Position numbers and translations under genes: made by a program. Below are positions 1 to 8,339 of a stretch of 54,596 nt of DNA, in pieces. The notes below the pieces were generated by a model that saw nothing but the letters and a program-made list of their open reading frames with translations, was not told the DNA's origin and ran no database searches. Source of the stretch: RGIG8700 sp045648505 (GTDB lineage: Bacteria; Bacillota; Clostridia; RGIG6154); the NCBI GenBank assembly GCA_045648505.1, contig JAZROD010000004.1, positions 1 to 54,596 on the forward strand, written 5' to 3'. How positions within the stretch are numbered: the first letter of the stretch is position 1; each line of letters begins with the position of its first letter.

Positions 1-1
1 A

Positions 2-265
2 TCATACAACGTAATTCAGAGTATGTCAAGAGCAGGAACACCAAGAGATAATGCTGTTATTGAATCTTTCTTTGGAAGATTCAAAGATGTACTTTGTTCA
101 CACTTCCAATATTGGAAGTGTGATGACTTACAAAAAGTCATCAATGAAACCGTACACTATTTTAATTACATAAAACCTATGCGAAAACTAAAAAGAAAAC
201 CGCCTGTTCAATACAGACTTGAACAGGCAGCTGAAATATTCTTTTTTGTGTCTACAAAGTATTGA
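2..265 (+). mobile_element. IS3-family transposase, C-terminal fragment (cut by window start)
   Basis: The reading frame is open to the first bases of the window, so the true start lies outside; an internal ATG at 23 is not a credible start. The fragment begins with SMSRAGTPRDNAVIESFF, the last conserved block of the rve integrase core in IS3 (IS150-type) transposases. It includes the final glutamate of the DDE triad (E in AVIESFF). The tail ends with a KRKPPVQYR segment, matching the family's usual closing KGxSPVQYR. The stop is followed 27 bp later by the end of the convergent acyl-CoA synthetase. No clear terminal inverted repeat was found between 266 and 292. Whether the element is complete upstream cannot be judged. 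Confidence 0.85.
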
Positions 266-292
266 CTACTTCAAATATAGAGTGCTTTTTCT

Positions 293-1885
293 TTAGTGTC
301 TTTTGATTTTACCTGTTGTTGTTTTATCCATTTCAACATCTGTAAGTTCAAAATCTCTGATTTGCTTATAGCTTACTAATTTTGTGTTTACTTCTTCAAT
401 TTTTTCTTTAACAAGTTTTTCTACTTCTGCTTTGTCTTTATATTTTTCGCTATCATAAACTACTTTTGCACAAATTAAATCTTTTCCGTTGTCCATTCTG
501 TTATAAACAACACATTCTTTGATAAAATCTGTGCCTGCTAAAAGACTTTCAAGTTCTTCAGGGAAAACATTTTTACCATTGTTAAGAACAATAACATTTT
601 TCTTTCTACCTGTAATAAAGATATATCCGTCTTTGTCAATATATCCCATATCGCCTGTATGGAACCATCCGTCAACAAGAACTTTTGCAGTATTTTCTTC
701 ATCTTTGTAATAGCCAAGCATTACATTGTCGCCTTTAGTTATAATTTCACCGATTCCGTTTTCATCAGCGTCAACAATTTTAACTTCATAACCAGGAAGC
801 GGATAACCGATTGAACCATATCTTATGTGTTCAGGGTTTTCTGCAGAAACTACTGGTGAAGTTTCTGAAAGACCATATCCCTGAATAAGAACAATACCGA
901 TTTCGTTAAACCATTTAGCAACATTTGCATCGATTGGGGCAGCACCACTGATGATAAGTCTCAATTTGCCACCGAGTTTACCGATAATTTCTGCAAATAT
1001 CTTTCTTTTAACATCAATATGAAGCTTATCAAGAGCTTTGCATAATTTAATACCGAAGTTAACCTTTTTTGTTTTATTTTGTTTTTCAACTTCTCTTATT
1101 ACTGTTTTATATATTGTTTCAATAATAAGAGGTACACCTACTAAAATTGAAACTCCATATTCGTTAAGACATTTAGCAATACGGAGACCTTCACAGAATA
1201 CGTTACATACACCTGTTGATATGAATAAAACAACCTGAACCATACCAAATGCATGATGAAGTGGAAGTATTGCCATATTTACATCTGTAGGATAAAATGT
1301 TTCCCATTCATTAAGTCCTGAAATGTTTGAACAAAGATTTTTCTGCGAAAGCATAACAGCCTTTGATTTTGAAGTTGTTCCTGATGTAAAAATAAGAATG
1401 CTCATTTTTTCTGCATCTATTTCAATGTTGTTATATGCTTCCTTATCAAGCTTCATACCTTCATTAAGGCATTCGTTGAATTTTTCATCTTCCATACAAA
1501 CTTTATATAAGTTATGTTCGTCGCTGATTTTATCTTCAAAAGGCTTTGTGTAGAAAATTGCATCTGCTTCTGATCTTCTTAACTGATCGTTAAGTTCATC
1601 TTCCAGCAAACCTCTGTCAAGAGGAACAATTACACTGTCAATTGAAAGTACTGCTAAATAAACAAGCATCCAGTTATAGCTGTTTTTACCAATAACTGCA
1701 ATTCTTTTACCCTGCATTCCTTCTTTAATCAAGAAGCTTCCGAATGCTTCTACTTCACTTTTAAGACGTGTAAAAGTAATATCATCATAAGTATTTTCTG
1801 CAAGTTTTACTTTAAATGCTAAATTATCAGGAAATACATCAGCAGAATTGTTGATTATTTCTCTTACATTTTTGAACATTGTCAT
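293..1885 (-). CDS. AMP-forming acyl-CoA synthetase (long-chain fatty acid ligase-like)
   Basis: Activates a carboxylic acid with ATP to an acyl-adenylate and then a thioester; the acid is not predictable from sequence. Visible signatures of the ANL superfamily are the phosphate loop FTSGTTSKSK (about residues 166-175), the adenylate motif GYGLSETSP, the hinge region GWFHTGDMGYID followed by FITGRKKN, and the C-terminal catalytic lysine in TTTGKIKRH. Length (about 530 residues) is normal for the family. I chose the ATG at 1885 because AAGGAGGA lies 8 nt upstream; the frame extends 13 codons further but that stretch covers the ribosome binding site. It is divergent from the DUF1836 gene and has its own sigma-A-like promoter. 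An acyl-ACP ligase is an alternative. Confidence 0.9.
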   Translation of the reverse strand: MTMFKNVREIINNSADVFPDNLAFKVKLAENTYDDITFTRLKSEVEAFGSFLIKEGMQGKRIAVIGKNSYNWMLVYLAVLSIDSVIVPLDRGLLEDELNDQLRRSEADAIFYTKPFEDKISDEHNLYKVCMEDEKFNECLNEGMKLDKEAYNNIEIDAEKMSILIFTSGTTSKSKAVMLSQKNLCSNISGLNEWETFYPTDVNMAILPLHHAFGMVQVVLFISTGVCNVFCEGLRIAKCLNEYGVSILVGVPLIIETIYKTVIREVEKQNKTKKVNFGIKLCKALDKLHIDVKRKIFAEIIGKLGGKLRLIISGAAPIDANVAKWFNEIGIVLIQGYGLSETSPVVSAENPEHIRYGSIGYPLPGYEVKIVDADENGIGEIITKGDNVMLGYYKDEENTAKVLVDGWFHTGDMGYIDKDGYIFITGRKKNVIVLNNGKNVFPEELESLLAGTDFIKECVVYNRMDNGKDLICAKVVYDSEKYKDKAEVEKLVKEKIEEVNTKLVSYKQIRDFELTDVEMDKTTTGKIKRH

Positions 1886-1928
1886 ACATATATCCTCCTT
1901 ATAACTATTACATCTAGTTTTCATTACT

Positions 1929-1957
1929 ATATTATCACGAGTTTATAATTATGTCAA
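1929..1957 (-). promoter_or_regulatory. Sigma-A promoter for the acyl-CoA synthetase
   Basis: On the minus strand TTGACA (1957-1952) and TAATAT (1934-1929) are separated by 17 bp. The start codon is about 45 bp downstream. Its -35 box is back to back with the -35 box of the divergent promoter. Confidence 0.65.
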
Positions 1958-1970
1958 GCATTTCTTGACA
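1952..1970. promoter_or_regulatory. Inverted repeat joining two divergent -35 boxes
   Basis: TGTCAAG and CTTGACA form a perfect 7-bp inverted repeat with a 5-bp centre. The two arms are the -35 boxes of the promoters facing left and right. A dimeric regulator bound here would block both genes, but the symmetry may simply result from two consensus -35 boxes. Confidence 0.45.
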
Positions 1971-1993
1971 TTTTTCGCATATATGGATATAAT
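1965..1993 (+). promoter_or_regulatory. Consensus sigma-A promoter for the DUF1836 gene
   Basis: TTGACA (1965-1970), 17 bp, TATAAT (1988-1993): a perfect match. Transcription should start near 2000, so the AAGGTGA ribosome binding site would lie at the extreme 5' end of the mRNA and the ATG at 2010 only about 10 nt in. Confidence 0.75.
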
Positions 1994-2009
1994 AAAGTAA
2001 GGTGATATT

Positions 2010-2573
2010 ATGTATTTAGATAAAGAGATTTTAAAGAAATCCATATCCTTATGGGAAGAAAAATTAAAAGGATATTCTCTTCCTGACTGGGAACAACTTC
2101 CGGGTATAGATTTATATATGGACCAGGTACTTTCCTTGCTTGAAATGTATCTTGGAATTTATTATGAAATGGCAGATTCGCAGAAATTTATTACTGCATC
2201 TATGATTAACAATTATGTTAAACTTAACATAATCCCTGCCCCGCAGAAAAAGAAATATTCAAAAATACACATAGCTTATTTGCTCATAGTTTGCACACTT
2301 AAACAAACACTTGATATGGCAACAATCAAAAAAATTCTTCCTCTTACAGATAGCGAAGAAGAGATAAAGGCAATCTATTCATCCTTTATAAAAAATCAGC
2401 GTAAATCCTATGAATATGTAACTGATAATGTTCGTAAAATTTCCGACCCTCTTCTTGAATTTGAAGGTGACAATCCTGAAAGAATTAACGACCTTGTTCT
2501 TCAGGTTGCTTCAACTGCAAATGTATTTAAAATTCTTACTGAAAGAATTACAAAGCTTACCGAGGAGGAATAA
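2010..2573 (+). CDS. DUF1836 family protein
   Basis: Matches the DUF1836 pattern seen widely in Clostridia and Bacilli: an N-terminal LPGIDLYMDQV block, then ITASMINNYVKLNIIPAP and KKKYSKIHIAYL, followed by a helical half. No molecular function is established for this family. The central block has the look of a helix-turn-helix-like recognition element (MINNYVK followed by a basic KKKY turn), which is inference only. No signal peptide or membrane segment, so cytosolic. The stop codon is 2 bp before the ATG of the following phosphatase, whose ribosome binding site lies in this gene's last codons, so the two are co-transcribed. Confidence 0.85.
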   Translation: MYLDKEILKKSISLWEEKLKGYSLPDWEQLPGIDLYMDQVLSLLEMYLGIYYEMADSQKFITASMINNYVKLNIIPAPQKKKYSKIHIAYLLIVCTLKQTLDMATIKKILPLTDSEEEIKAIYSSFIKNQRKSYEYVTDNVRKISDPLLEFEGDNPERINDLVLQVASTANVFKILTERITKLTEEE

Positions 2574-2575
2574 GA

Positions 2576-3214
2576 ATGAACATATATCTGGTAAGACATG
2601 GCGAAAGCATTGGAAATTCAAAAAAGATTTATCTTGGGCACACAGACCTTGACCTTTCTGAAAGAGGCTATAAACAAGCAGAGCTATTTTGCGATTTTTT
2701 TACTAGCAATTATAAAGTTGATAAAATTTACTCAAGCGATTTAATACGCGCTTGTAACACAGTTCTTCCTGTTGCCCAAAAACTTAATCTTGAAATCCAC
2801 AAAGATAACAGGATGCGTGAAATATACGCCGGATTATGGGAAAACAAAGAGTATCAATATCTTATAGAAAATTATGGCGAAACATACAATCAATGGCTCA
2901 CTGACATAGGAAACGCAAAATGCGATGGTGGTGAAACAGTTAAAGAATTAAAAGACAGAATTATTAAAAGACTTTATGAACTTGCTGAAGAAAATATGGA
3001 TAAAGATATTTTAATCGGAACACACGCTACACCTATAAGAATAATTAAATGCATTTTATCTGGGCTTCCTATTGATGAAATGCACAATGTGGATTGGGCA
3101 TATAACGCCTCACTCACCCACCTTACCTACGAAAATGGCAAATTTGAAATAGTTGATTATAACATTCACTCATTCTTAGGTGATTATGTTAAATTACCAT
3201 CTTCAAAAATGTAA
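2576..3214 (+). CDS. Histidine phosphatase family protein (phosphoglycerate mutase/CobC-like)
   Basis: The N-terminal YLVRHGES motif carries the phospho-accepting histidine (H8) and its arginine partner (R7). TDLDLSERGYKQAE, the IYSSDLIRACNT block and the second catalytic histidine in IGTHATPIR complete the branch-1 histidine phosphatase pattern. Length 212 residues is typical of alpha-ribazole phosphatase and small broad-range phosphatases. No cobalamin genes are nearby, so the substrate is left open. It is the second gene of a two-gene operon with DUF1836, preceded by GAGGAGG within the upstream gene. A strong bidirectional hairpin follows. Confidence 0.88.
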   Translation: MNIYLVRHGESIGNSKKIYLGHTDLDLSERGYKQAELFCDFFTSNYKVDKIYSSDLIRACNTVLPVAQKLNLEIHKDNRMREIYAGLWENKEYQYLIENYGETYNQWLTDIGNAKCDGGETVKELKDRIIKRLYELAEENMDKDILIGTHATPIRIIKCILSGLPIDEMHNVDWAYNASLTHLTYENGKFEIVDYNIHSFLGDYVKLPSSKM

Positions 3215-3222
3215 AAGAAAAA

Positions 3223-3250
3223 CCCCTGAATAATTCAGGGGCTTATTTTT
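3223..3250. terminator. Bidirectional rho-independent terminator
   Basis: CCCCTGAA (3223-3230) and TTCAGGGG (3234-3241) form an 8-bp stem. The plus strand continues into CTTATTTTTT (for the phosphatase). The minus strand continues into TTTTTCTTTT (for thrS). Confidence 0.85.
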
Positions 3251-5007
3251 TAATCTATTTTAACATTATAAACACTGTCTGTTACATTAACCTGGTGAAT
3301 GAAATCATCAAGTGACATTGTTCCCATATCTCCGCCTTCACGGGTTCTTACAGCAACAACATTATTTTCGATTTCCTTTTCACCGATAACAAGCATATAA
3401 GGAATTTTTTCCATCTGTGCCTGTCTGATTTTATATCCAAGCTTTTCGTTTCTTAAATCTGCTTCAACACGGATTTTTGCAGCAACGAGCTTGTCTTTGA
3501 TTTCCTGTGCTTTGTCAGCCTGTTTTTCAGAGATTGGAATAACCTTAACCTGAACAGGAGCAAGCCAAACTGGGAACGCACCTGCATATTTTTCAATAAG
3601 AAGAGCAAGTGTTCTTTCGTAGCATCCGATTGATGTTCTGTGAATAATATATGGATGTTTCTTGCTTCCGTCTTTATCTGTATATTCCATACCGAATTTT
3701 TCTGCAAGCATCTGGTCAATCTGGATTGTGATAAGTGTATCTTCTTTACCAAATACATTCTTAATCTGGATATCAAGTTTAGGACCATAGAATGCAGCTT
3801 CACCAATACCAACTTTATATGGAATTCCAAGGTTATCAAGGATTTTAGACATCATATTCTGTGCTTCATCCCACTGCTCTGTTGTACCAATATATTTTTC
3901 TTTATTTTCAGGATCCCACTGTGAGAATCTGTATGATACATCTTCATAAAGGCCAAGTGTTTTAAGCATATATATAGCCATTTCAAGACAGCCCTTGAAT
4001 TCTGCTTCAAGCTGTTCAGGAGTACACATAAGGTGACCTTCTGAAATAGTAAACTGTCTTACTCTGATAAGACCGTGCATTTCACCTGAAGCTTCATTTC
4101 TGAAGAGTGTTGATGTTTCTGCATATCTTAATGGTAAATCTCTGTAGCTTCTCATTTTATTGAGATAAGCCTGATACTGGAATGGACATGTCATAGGTCT
4201 TAATGCGAAAACTTCTTTATCTGTTTCTTCATCACCCATAACGAACATACCGTCCTGATAATGATCCCAGTGACCTGAAATTTTATAGAGGTCGCTTTTA
4301 GCCATTAAAGGAGTTTTTGTTCTGAGCCAGCCTTTTGTTGTTTCAACATCTTCTACAAATCTCTGAAGAGTCTGAATCATAGCAGTTCCCTTTGGAAGCA
4401 TAATAGGAAGACCCTGACCGATTGTGTCAACAGTTGTGAAGATTTCAAGTTCTCTTCCAAGCTTATTATGGTCTCTTTTTCTTGCTTCTTCCTGCTGAAC
4501 TAAAAATTCATTAAGTTCATCTTTTGTTTTAAATGCAGTTGCATATATTCTCTGGAGCATTTTATTTTTTTCATTACCTCTCCAGTATGCACCGGTTACA
4601 CTTAAAAGTTTGAATGCTTTTACTTTTGCAGTATATGGAAGATGTGGACCTGCACAAAGGTCTGTAAATTCACCCTGTTTGTAGAAAGAAATTGTTTCTC
4701 CTTCAGGTAAGTCATTTATAAGTTCAACCTTGTATGGTTGGTCTTTCATAAGTTCTAAAGCTTCATCTCTTGGAAGTTCAAATCTTTCAACTTTGAGATT
4801 TTCTTTAACGATTTTCTTCATTTCTGCTTCGATTTTTTCAAGATCTTCATTTGTGAAGTTCTGAGCAGAATCGAAATCATAATAAAAGCCTGTATCTATT
4901 GAAGGTCCGATTGCGAGTTTTGTATCTGGAAACAATCTTAAAACTGCCTGCGCAAGAATATGGGAAGCAGTATGTCTTAAGACGCTTAATTCATCAATAT
5001 TATTCAT
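3250..5007 (-). CDS. thrS: Threonyl-tRNA synthetase lacking the TGS domain
   Basis: Charges tRNA-Thr. The protein opens directly with the editing (SAD) domain: HTASHILAQAV gives the H12/H16 pair and CAGPH the second part of the editing site. The class II catalytic core follows, with the zinc-ligand cysteine in MTCPFQ, motif 2 around LFRNEASGEMHGL and motif 3 around GCYERTLALLIEKYAGAFPVWLAP. An anticodon-binding domain (LAPVQVKVIPIS onward) ends it. At 585 residues it is about 55-60 shorter than a standard bacterial ThrRS because the N-terminal TGS domain is absent. The ATG has AAAGGAG upstream and an in-frame extension is not available. No T-box leader fits in the short leader. Confidence 0.97.
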   Translation of the reverse strand: MNNIDELSVLRHTASHILAQAVLRLFPDTKLAIGPSIDTGFYYDFDSAQNFTNEDLEKIEAEMKKIVKENLKVERFELPRDEALELMKDQPYKVELINDLPEGETISFYKQGEFTDLCAGPHLPYTAKVKAFKLLSVTGAYWRGNEKNKMLQRIYATAFKTKDELNEFLVQQEEARKRDHNKLGRELEIFTTVDTIGQGLPIMLPKGTAMIQTLQRFVEDVETTKGWLRTKTPLMAKSDLYKISGHWDHYQDGMFVMGDEETDKEVFALRPMTCPFQYQAYLNKMRSYRDLPLRYAETSTLFRNEASGEMHGLIRVRQFTISEGHLMCTPEQLEAEFKGCLEMAIYMLKTLGLYEDVSYRFSQWDPENKEKYIGTTEQWDEAQNMMSKILDNLGIPYKVGIGEAAFYGPKLDIQIKNVFGKEDTLITIQIDQMLAEKFGMEYTDKDGSKKHPYIIHRTSIGCYERTLALLIEKYAGAFPVWLAPVQVKVIPISEKQADKAQEIKDKLVAAKIRVEADLRNEKLGYKIRQAQMEKIPYMLVIGEKEIENNVVAVRTREGGDMGTMSLDDFIHQVNVTDSVYNVKID

Positions 5008-5044
5008 AACACATTCTCCTTTGTAATAATAACTACTTCTTTGT

Positions 5045-5073
5045 ATTTTAACATTTTTATATTAAAAAGTCAA
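5045..5073 (-). promoter_or_regulatory. Sigma-A promoter for thrS
   Basis: TTGACT (5073-5068), 17 bp, TAAAAT (5050-5045) on the minus strand, about 40 bp before the start codon. The leader is far too short for a T-box. Confidence 0.7.
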
Positions 5074-5082
5074 CCTATTTAT

Positions 5083-5811
5083 CTACATCAGCATTTCAAA
5101 ATATTCAAGAGTTTTGGGCACATAGCCTAAATGATTAACCACATAATTTCTTGAGAGATATGCAAGCTCTTTGCAGTTTATTTCTTCAAGCTCAAAAGAA
5201 AATATTTTCTTATTTTCTGCAGTTAAAATATATCTTATGGCATACATTGTTGATTGTTCTATTTTAAGACCTGTTTTACCGCACTGCATACATAAAACAT
5301 TTGAATTTCGCAAATCAAAATAAAACGGGAACTGCTCTTGTCCGCATTCTCTGCAGGAAAAAACATCAGGCATATAGCCCTGACACATCATAAGTCTTAA
5401 TTCAAATACACTTTTAACGAGTAAAAGATTCTTATCAGTATTTGCAAGAACATAGAGAGTATTTAAAAACAATTTAACTGCCTCTTCCTGCGGCTCGCCT
5501 GCAGGTGAAAGATCTGCAGTAATTTGTCCCATATAAGTAGCCAGTGAAAGTTTTTGAATATCGTCCCCTATTTTATAAAAATTCTCAATCAGGCTACATT
5601 GATTTATGTAATAAACCTCAGGGCCTCCCGATAAAACAAAATCGCTATAGCACAAAAGAGAAGCACCTGAACTTATTCTGCTTTTATTTTTACGAACATT
5701 TTTAGCCAAAACAGAAACAGGCCCAAGTTCATTAGTAAGAACTGTGAGCATCTTGTCTGCTTCATTTATTTTCGTTTCTCTTATTACTATCCCCGTTAAT
5801 TTTTGTATCAA
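5083..5811 (-). CDS. recO: DNA repair protein RecO
   Basis: Recombination mediator that loads RecA together with RecR and anneals ssDNA. The N-terminal OB-fold is recognisable from IQKLTGIVIRETKINEADKMLTVLT. The C-terminal half carries a CxxC ... CxxC zinc-binding pair (CREC and CMQC). The 242-residue length is normal. The start is a TTG at 5811, which gives the family-typical MIQKLTGIV opening; GGAGA lies about 11 nt upstream. It overlaps the end of yqzL by 50 bp in another frame, implying translational coupling. Last gene of the yqfC-to-recO block, followed by the thrS promoter. Confidence 0.93.
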   Translation of the reverse strand: MIQKLTGIVIRETKINEADKMLTVLTNELGPVSVLAKNVRKNKSRISSGASLLCYSDFVLSGGPEVYYINQCSLIENFYKIGDDIQKLSLATYMGQITADLSPAGEPQEEAVKLFLNTLYVLANTDKNLLLVKSVFELRLMMCQGYMPDVFSCRECGQEQFPFYFDLRNSNVLCMQCGKTGLKIEQSTMYAIRYILTAENKKIFSFELEEINCKELAYLSRNYVVNHLGYVPKTLEYFEMLM

Positions 5812-5944
5812 GCGTTATCTTCTCTCCATAAAATTCTTCTGAAAGCTCATTTTCATAAAGTTTCTGCAATGTTTTGTATGTTAAATATCCTTCAATTTCG
5901 CCGGTATAATTAAAGTATTTCCAAGCATTATTTTCAAGCTTCAT
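5762..5944 (-). CDS. yqzL: YqzL family small protein
   Basis: A short protein with the YqzL signature: WKYFNYTGEIEGYLTYKTLQ corresponds to the conserved W-x-x-F-x-x-TG-x-I-x-x-YL-x-YK pattern. The position between era and recO is exactly where yqzL lies in Bacillus. Function is unknown. I chose the ATG at 5944, which has GAGGTG 6-7 nt upstream; the in-frame upstream ATG would include the ribosome binding site. The protein is about 60 residues, longer than the usual 45-50, because its tail (with many K, N and E) runs 50 bp into recO. Confidence 0.8.
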   Translation of the reverse strand: MKLENNAWKYFNYTGEIEGYLTYKTLQKLYENELSEEFYGEKITLDTKINGDSNKRNENK

Positions 5945-6005
5945 AAAATCACCTCGCATTAATATTCTTTAAGTGTGGTGATTTTTAATACTGTAAGTAT
6001 TTGGC

Positions 6006-6887
6006 TTATTCGGATTTATATCCGAAATTCTTAATTAAAATATCAGAATTTCTCCAGTCTTCTTTAACTTTTACCCAAAGTTCAAGAAAAACTTTTGTAT
6101 CAAGGAATTTTTCGATTTCAATTCTTGCTTTCTGTCCGATATTTTTAAGCATCGCTCCGCCTTTTCCGATTATAATACCTTTATGGGAAGCCTTTTCACA
6201 GTATATAACAGCACCAATTTCAACTGTGCCGTTTTCTTTTTCCTTGTATCTTTCAATTTCAATTGCAATTCCATGAGGAACTTCTTTGCTTAAACACCAA
6301 AGAGCTTTCTCTCTTATAAGTTCTGCAACAATTTGTCTTTCAGGCTGATCTGTTACCATATCAGGTGAAAAATACATCGGTCCTTCTTCAAGTCTTTTAT
6401 CAATTTCTTCTTTAAGAATCTTTATTCCGTCACCGTTAATGGCAGAGACAGGAATAACCGCATCAAAAGCAAATTTTTCACTGTAACTCTGAATAATCTC
6501 AAACAAGTTTTCTTTTTCAAAAAGGTCAATTTTGTTAATTACAAGAATAACAGGCACACCTTCATTTTTAAGGCTTTCAATTATTCTGTCATTTTCACTT
6601 TTTTTTGCACTTTCGTCCACCACAAGGACAATCATATCTACAGATTTTACCGCATCTTTTGCTTCTCTGTTCATAAAATCGCCAAGCTTATTTCTTGGGA
6701 AATGAATACCCGGTGTATCAACGAAAACACACTGACTGTTTTCATCTGTAACAATCCCTAGTATTTTTGTACGGGTTGTCTGCGGTTTGCTTGAAATAGC
6801 CGCAATTTTCTGACCTGTAAGTTTATTAAGTATTGTTGATTTTCCTGCATTTGGTCTGCCGATAATGGCAATAAATCCTGATTTCAT
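6006..6887 (-). CDS. era: GTPase Era
   Basis: Essential GTPase for 16S rRNA maturation and 30S assembly. G1 GRPNAGKS (residues 10-17), G3 DTPGIH, G4 NKID and G5 SAI are all present. The C-terminal type II KH domain is seen around GVIYCEKASHKGIIIGKGGAMLK-like sequence (GKGG loop) and the closing LWVKVKEDWRN block. Length 293 is typical. The ATG has GAGAGG upstream and lies 1 bp after the ybeY stop, so the two genes are tightly coupled. The yqzL start is 61 bp downstream with no strong terminator between. Confidence 0.98.
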   Translation of the reverse strand: MKSGFIAIIGRPNAGKSTILNKLTGQKIAAISSKPQTTRTKILGIVTDENSQCVFVDTPGIHFPRNKLGDFMNREAKDAVKSVDMIVLVVDESAKKSENDRIIESLKNEGVPVILVINKIDLFEKENLFEIIQSYSEKFAFDAVIPVSAINGDGIKILKEEIDKRLEEGPMYFSPDMVTDQPERQIVAELIREKALWCLSKEVPHGIAIEIERYKEKENGTVEIGAVIYCEKASHKGIIIGKGGAMLKNIGQKARIEIEKFLDTKVFLELWVKVKEDWRNSDILIKNFGYKSE

Positions 6888-6888
6888 A

Positions 6889-7365
6889 TTAATCCTCTCT
6901 TGTTAATTTGATATTTGTCATAATCTGTTCTTCTTTCTGGCGCATTCTTGCTTTTTCTTCATCCTCCATATGGTCATACCCAAGAAGATGAAGCATTGAA
7001 TGTGCAGTAAGATATCCCACTTCCCTGTTTAAACTGTGATTAAACTCAACAGACTGTGCTTTTGCATGTTCAAGGCTAATGATAACATCACCAAGAATCA
7101 AAACACTGTCTTTTATATGTGAAATATCGCCTTCTTCAAAAAATTCATACTGCGGAAAAGAAAGAACATCTGTGGATGAATCAATATTTCTGAAATTATT
7201 ATTTATTTCTTTAATTTCTTCATCATCCGTAAAAACAACTGATATTTCCGCATCTTTTTCTATATTATGAACTTTAAAGGTTTCTTCTGCCACCTTTAGA
7301 ACTATATTTTCAAAAGGTTTAGTATCAAACTCATTCTGATTATTCAAAAAATCAATGTTTATCAT
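6889..7365 (-). CDS. ybeY: rRNA maturation endoribonuclease YbeY
   Basis: Metal-dependent endoribonuclease acting in 16S rRNA 3'-end processing and ribosome quality control. The zinc motif H-x3-H-x5-H is complete in HSMLHLLGYDH, and TDVLSFPQYE precedes it as in the family. I chose the ATG at 7365 (protein start MINIDFLNNQ), preceded by AGAGGG at 7 nt. A longer frame begins inside phoH. The start overlaps the phoH stop by 14 bp and the stop lies 1 bp before era, a compact arrangement typical of this block. Confidence 0.96.
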   Translation of the reverse strand: MINIDFLNNQNEFDTKPFENIVLKVAEETFKVHNIEKDAEISVVFTDDEEIKEINNNFRNIDSSTDVLSFPQYEFFEEGDISHIKDSVLILGDVIISLEHAKAQSVEFNHSLNREVGYLTAHSMLHLLGYDHMEDEEKARMRQKEEQIMTNIKLTRED

Positions 7366-8329
7366 TAGTATCCCTCTTATTGTTTTTCTCGAAGTTTTCG
7401 TATGCATTTATAATTTTCTGCACAAGAGGATGTCTTACAACATCCTTATTTGTAAGCGTGCAGATTTTGATTCCTTCAATATCTTTTAAAACTCTCTGCA
7501 CCTGTTTTAACCCTGAAGCTTTTTCCCTTGGCAGGTCAATCTGTGTAACATCGCCTGTAACAACAGCTTTGGATGAAAAACCAATTCTTGTTAAAAACAT
7601 TTTCATCTGTTCGTTTGTAGTATTCTGTGCTTCGTCAAGTATTATAAATGAATTATCAAGAGTTCTTCCTCTCATATATGCAAGAGGTGCGATTTCAATG
7701 ATACCTTTTTCAAGATATGCAGTAACAGTTTCTGCGCCAAGCATTTCATACAAAGCGTCATACAAAGGTCTTAAATACGGGTCAACCTTATTCTGCAAAT
7801 CGCCAGGAAGAAAACCAAGCTTTTCACCTGCTTCAATTGCAGGTCTTGTAAGAATGATTCTTTTCACATTATCTTTTCTTAATTCATTAACTGCAGCCGC
7901 AACTGCAAGGTATGTTTTTCCTGTACCTGCAGGACCAATACCGAAAGTAATAATATTTTTATCTATAGCACCGATATATTCCGCCTGACCAACAGTTTTT
8001 GCTTTTATCATTTTACCGCTTGATGTAACACAAACAGAATTTCCTGACATTTCCACAACTGCAGAAACATTATTCTCACAAGCCATATCCATAACATAAT
8101 TAACATTCTGCGGAATAATCTGTTCACCTTTTTCAGCAATTGCTATTAACCCTTCAATACTTTGAAGAGCAAGTGTTGTTCCTTTTTCAGAGCCAGAAAT
8201 TTTTATAATTTCTTCTCTGCTGTTAACATTCACATTAAATCTTTTTTCAATCATTTTGATATTCTCGTCAAAATTGCCGAAAACTTCTGCCATAATTTTT
8301 CCGTCAGGAACTTGTAAAATTTTTTCCAT
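7352..8329 (-). CDS. phoH: PhoH-like ATPase
   Basis: RNA-associated P-loop ATPase of the PhoH family, normally paired with YbeY. An N-terminal KH-like region precedes the Walker A motif GPAGTGKT (residues 132-139). Walker B lies in FIILDEAQN, and VTGDVTQIDLP matches the conserved sensor region. I chose the ATG at 8329 (MEKILQVPDG), which has AAAGGG 7 nt upstream; the frame extends 12 codons further into yqfD. It lies between yqfD and ybeY. The large HD-domain membrane protein found at this point in many Firmicutes is absent. Confidence 0.95.
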   Translation of the reverse strand: MEKILQVPDGKIMAEVFGNFDENIKMIEKRFNVNVNSREEIIKISGSEKGTTLALQSIEGLIAIAEKGEQIIPQNVNYVMDMACENNVSAVVEMSGNSVCVTSSGKMIKAKTVGQAEYIGAIDKNIITFGIGPAGTGKTYLAVAAAVNELRKDNVKRIILTRPAIEAGEKLGFLPGDLQNKVDPYLRPLYDALYEMLGAETVTAYLEKGIIEIAPLAYMRGRTLDNSFIILDEAQNTTNEQMKMFLTRIGFSSKAVVTGDVTQIDLPREKASGLKQVQRVLKDIEGIKICTLTNKDVVRHPLVQKIINAYENFEKNNKRDTNDKH

Positions 8330-8339
8330 AAATACCCTT

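Noticed and set aside
5008..5082. T-box leader before thrS
   Set aside because: A standard sigma-A promoter lies 40 bp before the start, leaving no room for a T-box.
7380..7988. Plus-strand ORF of 202 codons opposite phoH
   Set aside because: Antisense shadow of the conserved phoH gene with no ribosome site and no recognisable motif.
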